Source: Mya arenaria (Eukaryota; Mollusca; Bivalvia; Myida; Myidae). Taken from it: a DNA stretch of 64,000 bases. Position numbers and translations under genes: made by a program. The notes below the pieces were generated by a model that was given only the letters and a program-made list of their open reading frames with translations, was not told the origin of the DNA and made no database searches. Positions within the stretch are counted from its first letter, which is position 1. Each line of letters opens with the position of its first letter. Positions 50,501 through 60,700 of this stretch are shown piece by piece. The stretch spans positions 64,407,479 to 64,471,478 of the forward strand of contig NC_069125.1 of the NCBI RefSeq assembly GCF_026914265.1, given 5' to 3'.

Positions 50501-53273
50501 CAAGGAAAAGCATAAACAAGAAACTATTGTCAGCACATACTTGCATCTGTCTATGGATCCCGCTATCACAAACCCCAGGGCATCTACCGCACCCAGGGTC
50601 AAGCTAAGATCTCCCTGGGTTGTACCGTAGGTGTCTGAAACAGGCAAAACAGGAATAGGCTTCAATATCATCAAAAGGGTAAGAAAATGATGGTGAACAT
50701 CTGAACTCGAATAACAATTGGTCAGTTTTAGTTCCAAAACAAAACGAAGAACAATCAAGCAGTTGCCAATGTTTTTAAATTTTATCCCGTTGGAGAAGGG
50801 GCATTACTCCAAAATATTTTAAATTGATGGACCTTGCTAGACATGTATTTAATGTCATTGGTAACATGTTGACTGACTTTTTGTAAATATATTGGAACTG
50901 TTTTTGATTTATGGCTCAAGGTTATAGTTTTCGCATGCCACAGCTGCCAAAGATACCACAGCTATGAAAGTATCTGGACTATTGAGAAAACCATACCATA
51001 TTCAATGAGAAGCTCAAGAACTTCATGGATGTTGTTCTGCAGAAACACCATATGGCTATGGTCATCCAACACCTGAAGCGATCATCACAATTAATAACAA
51101 CCTAACTCTTATAAATGACAAGATCATGCTGTAATATCTTGAAATAGAGATATATGATAGTTTAACTTTAAATACAGGTCTAGTGGATACAGCCATTGAC
51201 TATTTATAAGCAATGAAGCTACATGTACAATTGTACATCATGAAAGTTTCAAATTAAGAAAAACTGTACTTTACAGAAAATATACCACAATAGATCAAGA
51301 CTATTTTATGTACATGTACATGTATGTACTTAAGACATGTAGACAATGACCTTGTTGTTGCTGCGAGGTGTTGACCTGCCGCTGGAATCAAGGTCGGGGG
51401 AGGAACACCGCGTTGGCCATCTGGGGGATAGGTCAAGGACAACCAAATGATCAAAAGGTTTACCACAGCATTTGTTTCATTGTTTTCTCTCTATAACTGC
51501 TTCAAGAACTAAAAACCTCAATGCCTAAACATACTTCAAAGCATAGCCCACAGTAACATGTAAGTGTTAATTTGTGAACATACTTGAGGCAATAAATGTG
51601 TATGCCGTAAAGTTTGGAAGGATACTCATCACCTGCCACAAGGGAGGCTTTCAGTGAGACTTTGTTGAGCTGCTGGATGTAGAGAAACAACACAAACTTT
51701 AGGGTCCCCACTCTCACTTTGTTCTTCAATGCATCTGCAAGAGACATCACATCAGTCTGTAATAATTTATAATTATAGACTCACTTTTAGGGGATTTCAT
51801 AAGCATTGCTTCATTAATATTTTAAACAATTGTTTTGTAAATTTTATTGTGTTAAAAATGCAACCTATGTAGAGGTTATACACCCGCCAAGAACCTAAGA
51901 TGAAATTAAAAAGTATGACTACCAGTATTAACAATCAAATTATTGTCTGCAGAAATAAATCATCACAATTGAAAACAATCAACAGTGGAAACAAAATATG
52001 TCCTTAAGGATCAGTTTTATGATTTCTAAGTAGGGATATAAAAGAACTATGCTTGAAGTACCTTGGACCACCTCACTGCCCTCAGCAAACTTCTGGTCCC
52101 ACTCGAGCCTCTCAGCTGGTGATGTATTCTCACTTAGAAGGTGACAGGTCGCAAAATACCTGCCAAATTAAACTAATCATCATATTTGTTTCCTATTTTT
52201 CTTACATTTATTAGTTTCACGGTTATTCAAAGTAAAAACAAGAGATTAGAGGTCTAGAAAAAGATGAGAGTTGTCTAGTGGTATAGGTGTCCACCTCTTA
52301 CCCAGGAGTTTGTGGGTTTGATTCCCACCAGGGTGAGATTGGGTGAGTATAGATGTCCGCCAAAAGTACATTCATGTCACAGAAATGGATATTTTGCTCA
52401 TATAGGCTAATTTAAACTAAAGCTTAAAGATGGAATAGGCCTGACAGGGTAAGCTTACTTACAACCATGCAAGTTCTTCAGAGAGGTGGAGTTTGTTGCA
52501 CGCTATATGTCTCCACACTGAGTAACTGTGAATAAAAACAATGAGACATTACCATGATATAAAGTACAAAATAAGAAAATAAACAATCTCTGCATTACGC
52601 CAATTAAATAATGCTTCATTTATAGCAGTTTTAGTACCGTAAAATAAGGGACCATGTCCATAATTTTCAGTGATATTTAATCATGGATATTTTTATCTTG
52701 AAAACTTGAATATAATTCACCTTAGTTTTGGGAATCCAGTTTCACCTTTGTTTTTGGCATATATTACAATCTTCTTGATATTCTGAAACAAAAGGATACC
52801 TGTTAATAGGTGATGGTATTTGACTACTCTTCAGACACAGAGTACCAGTTATCATTAAGAAACTTTAAAGACTGGATAGAAATGAGTAGCCCAAAATCAA
52901 CATGGGTATCCTAATAATCTAAAATATTCAGCTACAAGTTTTCTTGTTTCTATTAATTTTATGTCCAAATAAAATAACTTTGAACAGTAAAGATCAACTG
53001 AGGTCGTGTGTGACCCATCTGCATCATTCACTTTCTGTACTTCAATTCAATAGTGTCAGTAAAATAATTTCCTTACCTCATACAAATATCTGACATGTAT
53101 ACATGTATATTCGAACAAAGAAGATTTAACTCCCTATATTTTTGCGTGAAAACCTTATCTAGAGATTATAGCCTTACATTGAAGTTGAGTCTTGGGTGTG
53201 GAGCAATATGCAAGGCGCCATAACTGAATGGTTCTGCTCTCACCCACAAACTGACATTGGTCTCTCCAGCCAT
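44567..53273 (-). CDS. TBCCD1: TBCC domain-containing protein 1
   Basis: Sixteen exons: 53,273-53,178; 52,782-52,721; 52,525-52,463; 52,159-52,062; 51,734-51,626; 51,420-51,351; 51,072-50,997; 50,634-50,541; 50,303-50,237; 49,456-49,336; 48,136-48,040; 47,821-47,773; 46,678-46,599; 46,347-46,225; 45,929-45,793; 44,925-44,567. Every junction has GT/AG and matching phase; the product is 566 aa (human about 557). Recognisable blocks are SLWVRAEPFSYGAL, WRHIACNKL, FLYIQQLNKVSLKASL, NPFGISACIASGRRL, LRSVTIEKC, HVLTPNPPVILSGN, YHTHYPKLEEHM, MPFEMEGPTRAIPGGLPSKY and WQKTVKEAGLTREQRK. The C-terminal half holds the TBCC beta-helix domain (about 300-445). TBCCD1 positions centrosomes or basal bodies and keeps the Golgi together; it is a relative of tubulin cofactor C and RP2. 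A TTTCCAG just upstream of the ATG suggests a 5' UTR intron. Confidence 0.96.
45281..45773 (-). mobile_element. Helentron-like element, short, in a TBCCD1 intron
   Basis: The left end is CAACTAGAAAT, then a perfect hairpin (GTGTCC-ATA-GGACAC, 45,292-45,306), then GGATGCCCCC. The right end is GTGGGGGCAT and then AAAAA, preceded by GACAGACAGACG-type simple sequence. The core is a roughly 160-bp unit in two copies, each with AAGGGCCGTAACTCCTAAAT. It lies directly beside TBCCD1 exon 15, in the last intron. Confidence 0.7.
46926..47757 (-). mobile_element. Repeat element with GTCTCCCC ends and tandem core
   Basis: The left end CTTGTCTCCCC is mirrored at the right by GGGAGACAT followed by AAAAAA. 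The right end also forms a local hairpin (ATGTCTCCC...GGGAGACAT). The core has about five diverged copies, 130-180 bp apart, of CTACTAGTCATGACCAACTG. The clear end hairpin of the related elements is not obvious on the left. It sits in a TBCCD1 intron. Confidence 0.6.
48527..49222 (-). mobile_element. Helentron-like element, relative of the 39.7-kb copy
   Basis: In reverse orientation it carries the same end texts as the 39.71-41.26-kb element: GCGCACTCGACAAT on the left, and CTCCTTATTCTTAAAATAGT followed by CAAGCTAAAAA on the right. The core has diverged roughly 150-200-bp units. The terminal hairpin is degraded. It sits in a TBCCD1 intron, immediately left of exon 10. Confidence 0.6.
49626..49775. 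mobile_element. hAT-like MITE fragment and short perfect hairpin
   Basis: TAGGGATGGCAACGAGTAG followed by repeats of GAGTACTCGG looks like a hAT-type non-autonomous end. Next to it, 49,746-49,772 is a perfect hairpin, CACGGACCTAT-AAACC-ATAGGTCCGTG. Confidence 0.5.
52264..52440 (+). repeat. tRNA-derived SINE in a TBCCD1 intron
   Basis: The head has an A-box-like TTGTCTAGTGGTATAGG and B-box-like GGGTTTGATTCCC at tRNA spacing, with CCACC closing a T-arm. The tail runs to about 52,440. The acceptor arm does not pair, so it is a SINE head and not a tRNA. Confidence 0.65.
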
Positions 53274-54200
53274 TGCATATCACGATATTCCCTGGAAATT
53301 ACAATGCTTTATTTAACAGAAACAAAAATTGCAGCATAAAAAATATTATGCATAATAGTAAACTGTATAGTTATCTGTTAAAAGAAAGGTGTCAACACAT
53401 CAACACACATTCCATCAACACCTCATGTACCATGGGTTATCGACTGAAAAAGTTTGTGTTTAATTATTTTTCAGAATTTGGTAGTTTAGTTAGACATGAA
53501 TAAATGAATTACTATGACACATTATTCTTTAAAGTCAACAGTCAGGATTGCTACAGATTGTTATGGATTACATGATTTGATCTTGAAAAGCTTCAATTCA
53601 TAACGCTAAATCATAAAATCATAGGATTGCAGAGAAAACAACATAATGCTAGTCCAAGTGAGTTGTCCTTATGAGTACCTAAAGGTATGAAACGTAATAG
53701 GGTACAGGAGATAACCAGCTGTAAGGTATCACAGGCAGACATAAAATAGCAAGATCATTGGTAACCTGCTACTGATAGTTGTATATTGTCTATATGTTTA
53801 CAACAATATTGGAGGCCTGCTACAGAAATGAAATTAATGGAAATTGATTGTGATTGGCAGATTTTGTCTCAAACAGCTTCAGCTGTCATTGGTCACTAGT
53901 TATAATAACTTTTATTGAATATTTGAAATACTATATTTTCATTGATTTTGTTGAATATACATACCTACTTTTTAAATATGTTAAATCTTTCAATATGGCT
54001 TTGAACATTTTAGAAATCTGACTAATGACAGTTAAGAAATGACTGAAGAAATTTAATAAATATGGCTCCTGTGTTACAAACCAACTCTGTCCTGAGAAGA
54101 TAGCACTCAGTCCTTGTCTTCGATCACTTATTGTTTCGAACCATACCCAGAACACTCTTTTCCCACTGGGTTTACTTAACTGAATTTCTAGGGTAGCCAC

Positions 54201-54527
54201 AATAATGCGCGTTAAGAGAATTTTTTAACATTTGGATATTCATTTTGTTCCCTAAACGCCACAAGTGGACTATTTCATATCAATGTAAAATATATTCTTC
54301 AACTGTAACTTACTCCACAATACTTAACACTTTACTGTTAAATAAAAACACAAAAGTTACACTTTAATTATTTTAGCCAATTCCTTTACTTATTATGGAT
54401 ACACATAAGTTTTTAATGAAACACAAATAATTAGTTTAATTTAGATCGACTTTGTCAATAAAGCATCGCCATTTTGAAACCATCTAGCAAGTGCCAGTTA
54501 TCTTTCCGCTCAATGTACAATTAACTA
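54201..54527 (+). repeat. Dispersed repeat, copy 2 of 2
   Basis: Matches 38,452-38,765 in the same orientation. It lies upstream of TBCCD1 exon 1, in the TBCCD1-ERp29 divergent interval. On the minus strand both copies contain AAAATGGCGATGC, which resembles a YY1-type core-promoter motif. Confidence 0.75.
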
Positions 54528-54965
54528 GACTTTTAAGTGTAGGTATCACTTTTTAAATTTATTTTGTGTCACACCAAATACCTTACCTTCTAAAATCATT
54601 TTAAACTTATGGCTTTTATCGAATTACTTAAGCAAATCATTATAGGAGTACCAGTAAGGCACTAAATCATACAACTATGTTCAAGACACTGTGCCTGTAA
54701 CTGAACAGTATTAGCATATGAGAGATAAATAATGGTGCGAAACAATGTGTGTACAAAATAAAATGACTCCCAACTGTCAAAATCGAGTTCACTGACATGT
54801 TAAACCGCATTTACTATCTAGACAAAATGTAGGGACGTGGATCGATTGAACAGTTTTTAACTCCAAAAAATCATATATTAGTATTTTAACCTGTAACCAT
54901 ACCAGTATCGTGTGAGAATTGAGGAAATGTTGGCGCTGAATGTGTTTCATCAAGAATTTGTTTAT

Positions 54966-54974
54966 ACGGAAGTG
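54966..54974. promoter_or_regulatory. ETS-like motif, left side of the transposon
   Basis: ACGGAAGTG lies 32 bases left of the transposon end, in the interval between TBCCD1 and ERp29. It fits an ETS/GABP-type promoter motif. Function is inferred from motif and position only. Confidence 0.35.
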
Positions 54975-55253
54975 CTAAGCCGGGAAACACTCCAACAGGG
55001 TCCCTAGACTTACCGAAATACGATTATTTACCGAAAGACGGATAAAATTACCGAAATACGCATGAAAGTTACCGAAAGACGCCTTCTAATGCATTTATTT
55101 TTAAATAATCTTGTATATATAATGATTATACGCATTGTAGCCAAAAATTACAAAATAATATTTAGAAATAATGACTTTATTGACAAAAGAATTTCCCTTT
55201 TTTAGTCAAATAGAGTTATCTCCCGTCGTAAAGTAAACCTGGGAGGAAAAGTG

Positions 55254-55327
55254 CGCCCGGTGTGGGGCTCGAACCCACGACCGCCGGAACACTAGCACGG
55301 CGCTCCAACCAACTGAGCTAACCGGGC
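55254..55327 (-). tRNA. tRNA-Thr(AGT)-like gene or SINE head, copy 1
   Basis: On the minus strand the acceptor stem GCCCGGT/ACCGGGC, D stem GCTC/GAGC and T arm GTGGG-TTCGAGC-CCCAC all pair perfectly. The anticodon loop CTAGTGT gives AGT (Thr). The anticodon stem CCGTG/TCCGG has a mismatch and a wobble. A TTTT run follows at GCACTTTT. An identical copy 189 bp away and its place in a transposon suggest a tRNA-derived repeat more than a host tRNA gene. Confidence 0.5.
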
Positions 55328-55442
55328 GGCTGGTTCTTACCCACACACACTACACTCCTCCCCCAATTAACCTTTTAGGCCGACGGAGGCACTCCTGCCG
55401 TTTACCGCTGCCACCAGTAAAGTAAACCTGGGAGGAAAAGTG

Positions 55443-55516
55443 CGCCCGGTGTGGGGCTCGAACCCACGACCGCCGGAACACTAGCACGGCGCTCCAACCA
55501 ACTGAGCTAACCGGGC
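55443..55516 (-). tRNA. tRNA-Thr(AGT)-like gene or SINE head, copy 2
   Basis: Identical in the tRNA-like part to copy 1. The flanks GTAAAGTAAACCTGGGAGG and GGTTCTTACCCACACACAC are also shared, so the duplicated block is about 120 bp, repeated at a 189-bp step. Confidence 0.5.
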
Positions 55517-56250
55517 GGCTGGTTCTTACCCACACACACTACAGTCGTCAACCGAAATACGATTTATGGATATGGTTAAACTGGAGTAAACATGATAGAA
55601 ATTTACCGAAAGACGCTTGCTATTGTATCTATTTTTAATATTCATATATATTTGATGATTTTACACATTGTAGCCAAAAATTATAAAATGATATCTAGAA
55701 ATAATGAGTTTTTTGACAAAAGAATTTCCTTTATTTAGCCAATAAGAGTATTCTCCTGTTCTCAACCGAAATACGATTTATTGATATGTTAAAGGTTAAG
55801 TAAGAACATGACAAAAATATACAGTTAACTTTATTTTTCATCATTTCTCTACATACATGACACATACATTTGATAAACATCGAACATGGAAGGCTGCATA
55901 AAACATAAGTCATACACATAATAAAATTACATGAAATATTGAACGCTGCAAATACAAAATAAAATGATTAACTTACAATATGTATTTAAATCATTGACAA
56001 AGACATATACATGTTAATGACAAAAGCTATGGTAAATGTACATTGAAAATTCACCTTGTGTTACAAACAAATGTGTCAGACATACAAACAATAATGTTTT
56101 ATTATTATGTGCAATATTTATTATTAACTATGTAGATATCTTCATCGTTGAAATCAAACAGTTAAAGTTAAAATACTTTATTTTTTTATGGTTTAGCATG
56201 GTGCATTAGAAATAATAGCCTGCATTTCCAGTGTCTGCAATGGATTTGGA

Positions 56251-56560
56251 CTAGTCTTCTGACGTACGTGTCCCTACAATGGCAGACCTTAACTCTTTGA
56301 ATTGACCTTCAACTAGCTCATTGGACAGGTGAACAAACTTTGTGAATGGTTGTGACCTCCAATCCACAGTTTGTTTTAGGACATTGTTAATGGACTCGCA
56401 ATTGTTGTTTGTCCAGTTTCAGTTCCAATGACCAATTTGTCGGAACTGACTCCTAACTTGACATGAACCCAATTCCTACAATTAGAACAATGTATGCACT
56501 GATCACTACTACAGTCAACAACACATATTGCACAAGGAAACTCATCCATCATTAATGATT
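56251..56560 (-). pseudogene. Transposase remnant of the Mutator-like element
   Basis: On the minus strand, 56,412-56,251 is an open 54-codon piece ending TAG that contains NCESINNVLKQTVDWRSQ and FVHLSNELVEGQFKELR. I associate this with the C-terminal part of MULE-type transposases. Upstream, in another frame (about 56,560-56,400), a Cys/His cluster reads C-x2-C-x8-C-x2-C-x4-H (CAIC, CSNC, WVH when taken in part), like a PHD finger. The two pieces are in different frames and the rest of a transposase is absent. The family call is from memory of this motif. Confidence 0.5.
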
Positions 56561-57630
56561 TCAGAGTGTAAAGTTCTATTAATTTGGACTTCTTTAATAC
56601 TCACAGCAATAACTTACGTTTTTACTCGCGATTGTTATTTATGAATCTTCAAATGAAGCCGTCAATTTGTGTGAAAATCACCCGCAATTATAAATGTACA
56701 CGTAATGCGGTCCTTTAATGCGTAATTATTATGGTATTTACTCAACACGTGTCACAGAGCCGAAAAGGGTTTACCCAAATTAACACACTTTCAATAATAC
56801 CAAACTGTCCCCCAAAAACCGTGCCGCTACTTTGTGGGGTGTCATATACCGGGTGATAATTATGTTGTTTTAAACATCGCCTGATTTTGTGTATTTGGTG
56901 TGGTCTGGTTATTAGTGTCCATAAGTAAGCTAATTTATCTGAAGATGAACAAAAATTAAAATTTGAAAGCCCTGAACTATACTGTAGATCTAAGTTAATT
57001 TAAAAGAAAATGATTTGAGCGACATTTTCGACCTATTTCAAAGGCAATGTTTCAAGTATATTCCAAAATACTTTCAAATGCTGTTTATTGATCTAACATT
57101 TCCATAAGAATATAAATTCTATTATTTGAATCCAAATTCATAATCATTTTCATAATACAACAACTAATAAGTTATTTTTTACCTGCGTTAAATCGTCTTT
57201 CTGTTGGCGAAGGGAGACAACTATTTCACTGACATATTGTCTTTATTCAATTGAACAATAATTAAATATTTTCATGAACTTTTTCATTTTTATGAGTGTG
57301 TTTTAGTTATATGAATATTATGAGATCATCATTAATTGGAATAATTGATTATTTTGGAAGCTTTTATCTGTCTTTCGGTTGGCGAGTCGGCACGCGGAAT
57401 TCGATCTCGAACACTGAAATTTCAACTGCCTATTACATCATTATATTTTAATATTTTTCTCTAAAATTTTGTTTGGTAATGTATTTGTATAATATTAATA
57501 TAAAAACAATAAAATAAATGCATTAGAAGGCGTCTTTCGGTAACTTTCATGCGTCTTTCGGTAATTTTATCCGTCTTTCGGTAAATAATCGTATTTCGGT
57601 AAGTCTAGGGACCGACTCCAACAAAATGAA

Positions 57631-57702
57631 CCAATCAACACTTCAGTAACAAACCTACAGCAGACAAAAACTTCCGGTAAAAACAACTCCTGATTTTCAT
57701 TG
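57631..57702 (+). promoter_or_regulatory. Likely ERp29 promoter motifs
   Basis: CCAAT at 57,631-57,635, an ETS-like ACTTCCGGT at 57,670-57,678 and an inverted CCAAT (ATTGG) at 57,698-57,702 cluster within 100 bases of the ERp29 start codon. They lie between it and the transposon. Motif evidence only. Confidence 0.45.
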
Positions 57703-57729
57703 GTCCACATCATCAAAATAGAAAGCAGC

Positions 57730-60700
57730 ATGTTTTGGAAGATGACAATGTTGTTAATTTTGGCAATTTTTGCCTTTTTTAGCGCAGTTAGTGCTGATGT
57801 CGTGAAAGGAGCAGTTCAACTCAATTCCGGCGTTTTTGACAAGGTAATTGCACCAAGCACATCAAAATGTAATCAAATGATTTGTGCAATAAAATCTGAA
57901 ATTGAAAATAAAGAAATGTCAAACTCAAAACCTAAAAAAGAACAAAGAATAACCGCTGGGGTTTGAATGGATAAACATTCAGAACAGAAGTTCCCCATTA
58001 ATGCATGATGGACATTATATTGTCCGAAAGCTCACTCAAGTTCATGTTGTACTACTGTATAAATCTTATCTTTTGATATATAACTGATAACAATAAATGC
58101 TTAATAAAGAGTAATATATTTAGGGCACTTGCATAATGTATAGAGTTTTCATGTTTTGACTTTTAGAACTATGGCGATTGGGTACAATTGGCTTTCTTTT
58201 ACAAAAATTAAATTCAATAAATGTTATTGTTTTTGAAAAAAGCTCATCTCACCACTGGGAACAAAGATGGACTTTATGTAGAATATCATTGCGTAAATAT
58301 GAAAATAAGGTTATCTTTGTGAAAATATAGGTAATTTTTGTGAAAATAAGATATTTAATAGCAAGTTTTTTTATAAACTAGATTTCAAATTTAGGTGATA
58401 GTTAAAACAGGCCTTTTTCTATAGTAAAATATATGATGTTTTTCCCTAACTGTCATGATTTATTGCGATGGATATTTACACACCAAGGATTGATATTTCA
58501 GACTTTTCAGGTTTTTTGAAAGGGAGAAGAAACTAATATTTTAATAATTTCCTCATTGCAGAAGACGGAAAAGCTTGTTCTTTTGACTGTTAAATTTCCT
58601 GATTTTTTATGTAAAGCAATGATTTTTTCTCATAATGGCATATTTTGCAATGCAAATTTTCCCAAAATTTCTAGGTTTTTTTTTCTCAAATTTGGTAGAA
58701 AAAAGCCTGTTATAAACCCTTTCCCTTTAGCAAATATGCAAGTGGCTAGATAAGACCTCCCAGTCAATTGCCAACTTTCTGATGAGCAGTCCTTATTACG
58801 AATATTTGGAAAGTGCAAATACCTGGTATACTGGTATGGCAGATTTCACGTTTTGGTGACCAAAAAGTTCCCGGCGAATATTGATTTTTAAAATTTATTG
58901 CAGATTTGTGATTTCAACATAATCTTTTACAGCAATATCTTATCTATCATATTTTAGAACATTTGCAATGATTTATTCATGCATTTTTATAAAAAAAAGA
59001 ATTTTGTATCACCATACCATTTGTGCTAGTGTTACAATATTGCCGGTAAAAACTTGTTTTTTTTTATATTTTGATCCAAAGAAGTATTTTGTCTTGCACT
59101 AAATGGTTCATTTATCTATAAAACAGATTGTACAGACAAAAAATAAAGATTGTTTCGTTTTTCTCAAATAAATTTATTGAAACAAACCCTAATTGGACAA
59201 CAAGACAGAAAATGCTTTCTGCAAACATAGGTTTTCTTTTTATATCAGATCAGATAAGCTATAAACATAAATGTTTTGTTGTGGTAATATAAATGTCTCT
59301 AGTATGGTGCAATTATCATTACCTTTGATATTAAACATATATATTATAAATTGCTAATTGCAGTATGTGCTAGTGTTACCACAAAACAGAATGAGTAACA
59401 TTAGCAGTATGTCACATTAGCAGTTGGACAGAATGTTTCACAACAAATTAAAATACAGACCTACCACAGACTGTTTGAGCTTGATACAGTATAAAACAAA
59501 CTATATAAATGATTGATAAACACGGTCAATTGATAATCACAAAAATTCTTAATTCTGTCCAATAAATAACGATATCAAACACAAAAGCGGTATGAATTCA
59601 ATATAAACTACGTACCTAATGAATGAATACTTACAAACGATACTTTACAGACGACATTGTTATGTTGGAATAATTGACTCTGGGAAAGTCATCAAATTTC
59701 AACGATTTTCTTGCTTTATTAAGCGCTTGTCTTAATGCTAGCGTGACATAATGTTAACGTTACATTGAAGGACAGAATGAGCCAAACTTGGATTAAGTTT
59801 TTATCAACGGTATTCACCACTTTTTTTATCATTTCAATGTCAACTGTGAACCAGTCCAATATAAAAGTAATCGCTACCCGGATGTTAACCCTCAGTCGGT
59901 GTAAATTATTCACGAATAGAAAAGGTGCTATCGTCATGCTAAAATGGGACAGAATCGATTTTGAGTAACATTAACACATTTTTAGACCTAAAAAACTTTA
60001 TGATCGGGAATGACCAATTTCTTGTTACGTGCAATACTGTTTTTATCCGACACGTAGTCTTTGTTTTCAGTGATTTAATAAAGGTGTGTTTAGGCTTAAA
60101 ACAGTTAGCAGTGGATCATGTCTGCTAATGTTACACAACAATTCGAGGACAGATTACCGTAACGTTATCACCATGCGCAATTACCGAAAATTTAAGTATA
60201 TTTGAACGAAATGCAATCATTTTAGATATATTATTGTTTTAATTAACATTTCTTGCAAACATTATTCAACAGACAAGAATAAAATACTTACCAGATGTTA
60301 CTGAAAAGCATCCTCAAAAAAGTGGTATATTGGTACCGGGAAGATTTTCTGTCTTTTTTGTCCTAAATATCGGCATATTTTTACATTTTTTTACCTTATT
60401 TAACACAATATTTTCATTATTTTAATACAAATCACTTCTATTAGGTGTTCTTATTGGGTTGGGAAAGGCAATTGCTGTATATATGACGTTGACATGCAAT
60501 AACAATAAATGAAAGCAAATGGGCTAAATAATTGCCTTTTTTGTGAAATCTGCCGTATGGCCTTTAGATCAATATTTCTCACAATATGTGCCCAATTCTT
60601 TTTTTAAAAAAAGGACTCTTATATAAGCCATGACAGACAGACATAACACAGTAGTGGCACATTTTAGAGTGATTTTTAGCTCTACTGGCCAAAGCCCAGA

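Larger units (their letters stand above)
54998..57614 (-). mobile_element. Mutator-like DNA transposon, non-autonomous, 2.6 kb
   Basis: The two ends are inverted repeats of about 103 bp (left GGTCCCTAGACTTACCGAAA; right reads the same inward) with about two differences. The 9-bp sequence ACTCCAACA flanks both sides (54,989-54,997 and 57,615-57,623). Long ends and a 9-bp duplication fit Mutator-like elements. A sub-terminal unit of about 200 bp is doubled in the left arm (about 55,046-55,228 and 55,553-55,760), with two tRNA-like repeats between. Minus-strand remnants of coding sequence are at 56,251-56,560. Near-identical ends suggest a recent insertion. Confidence 0.85.
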
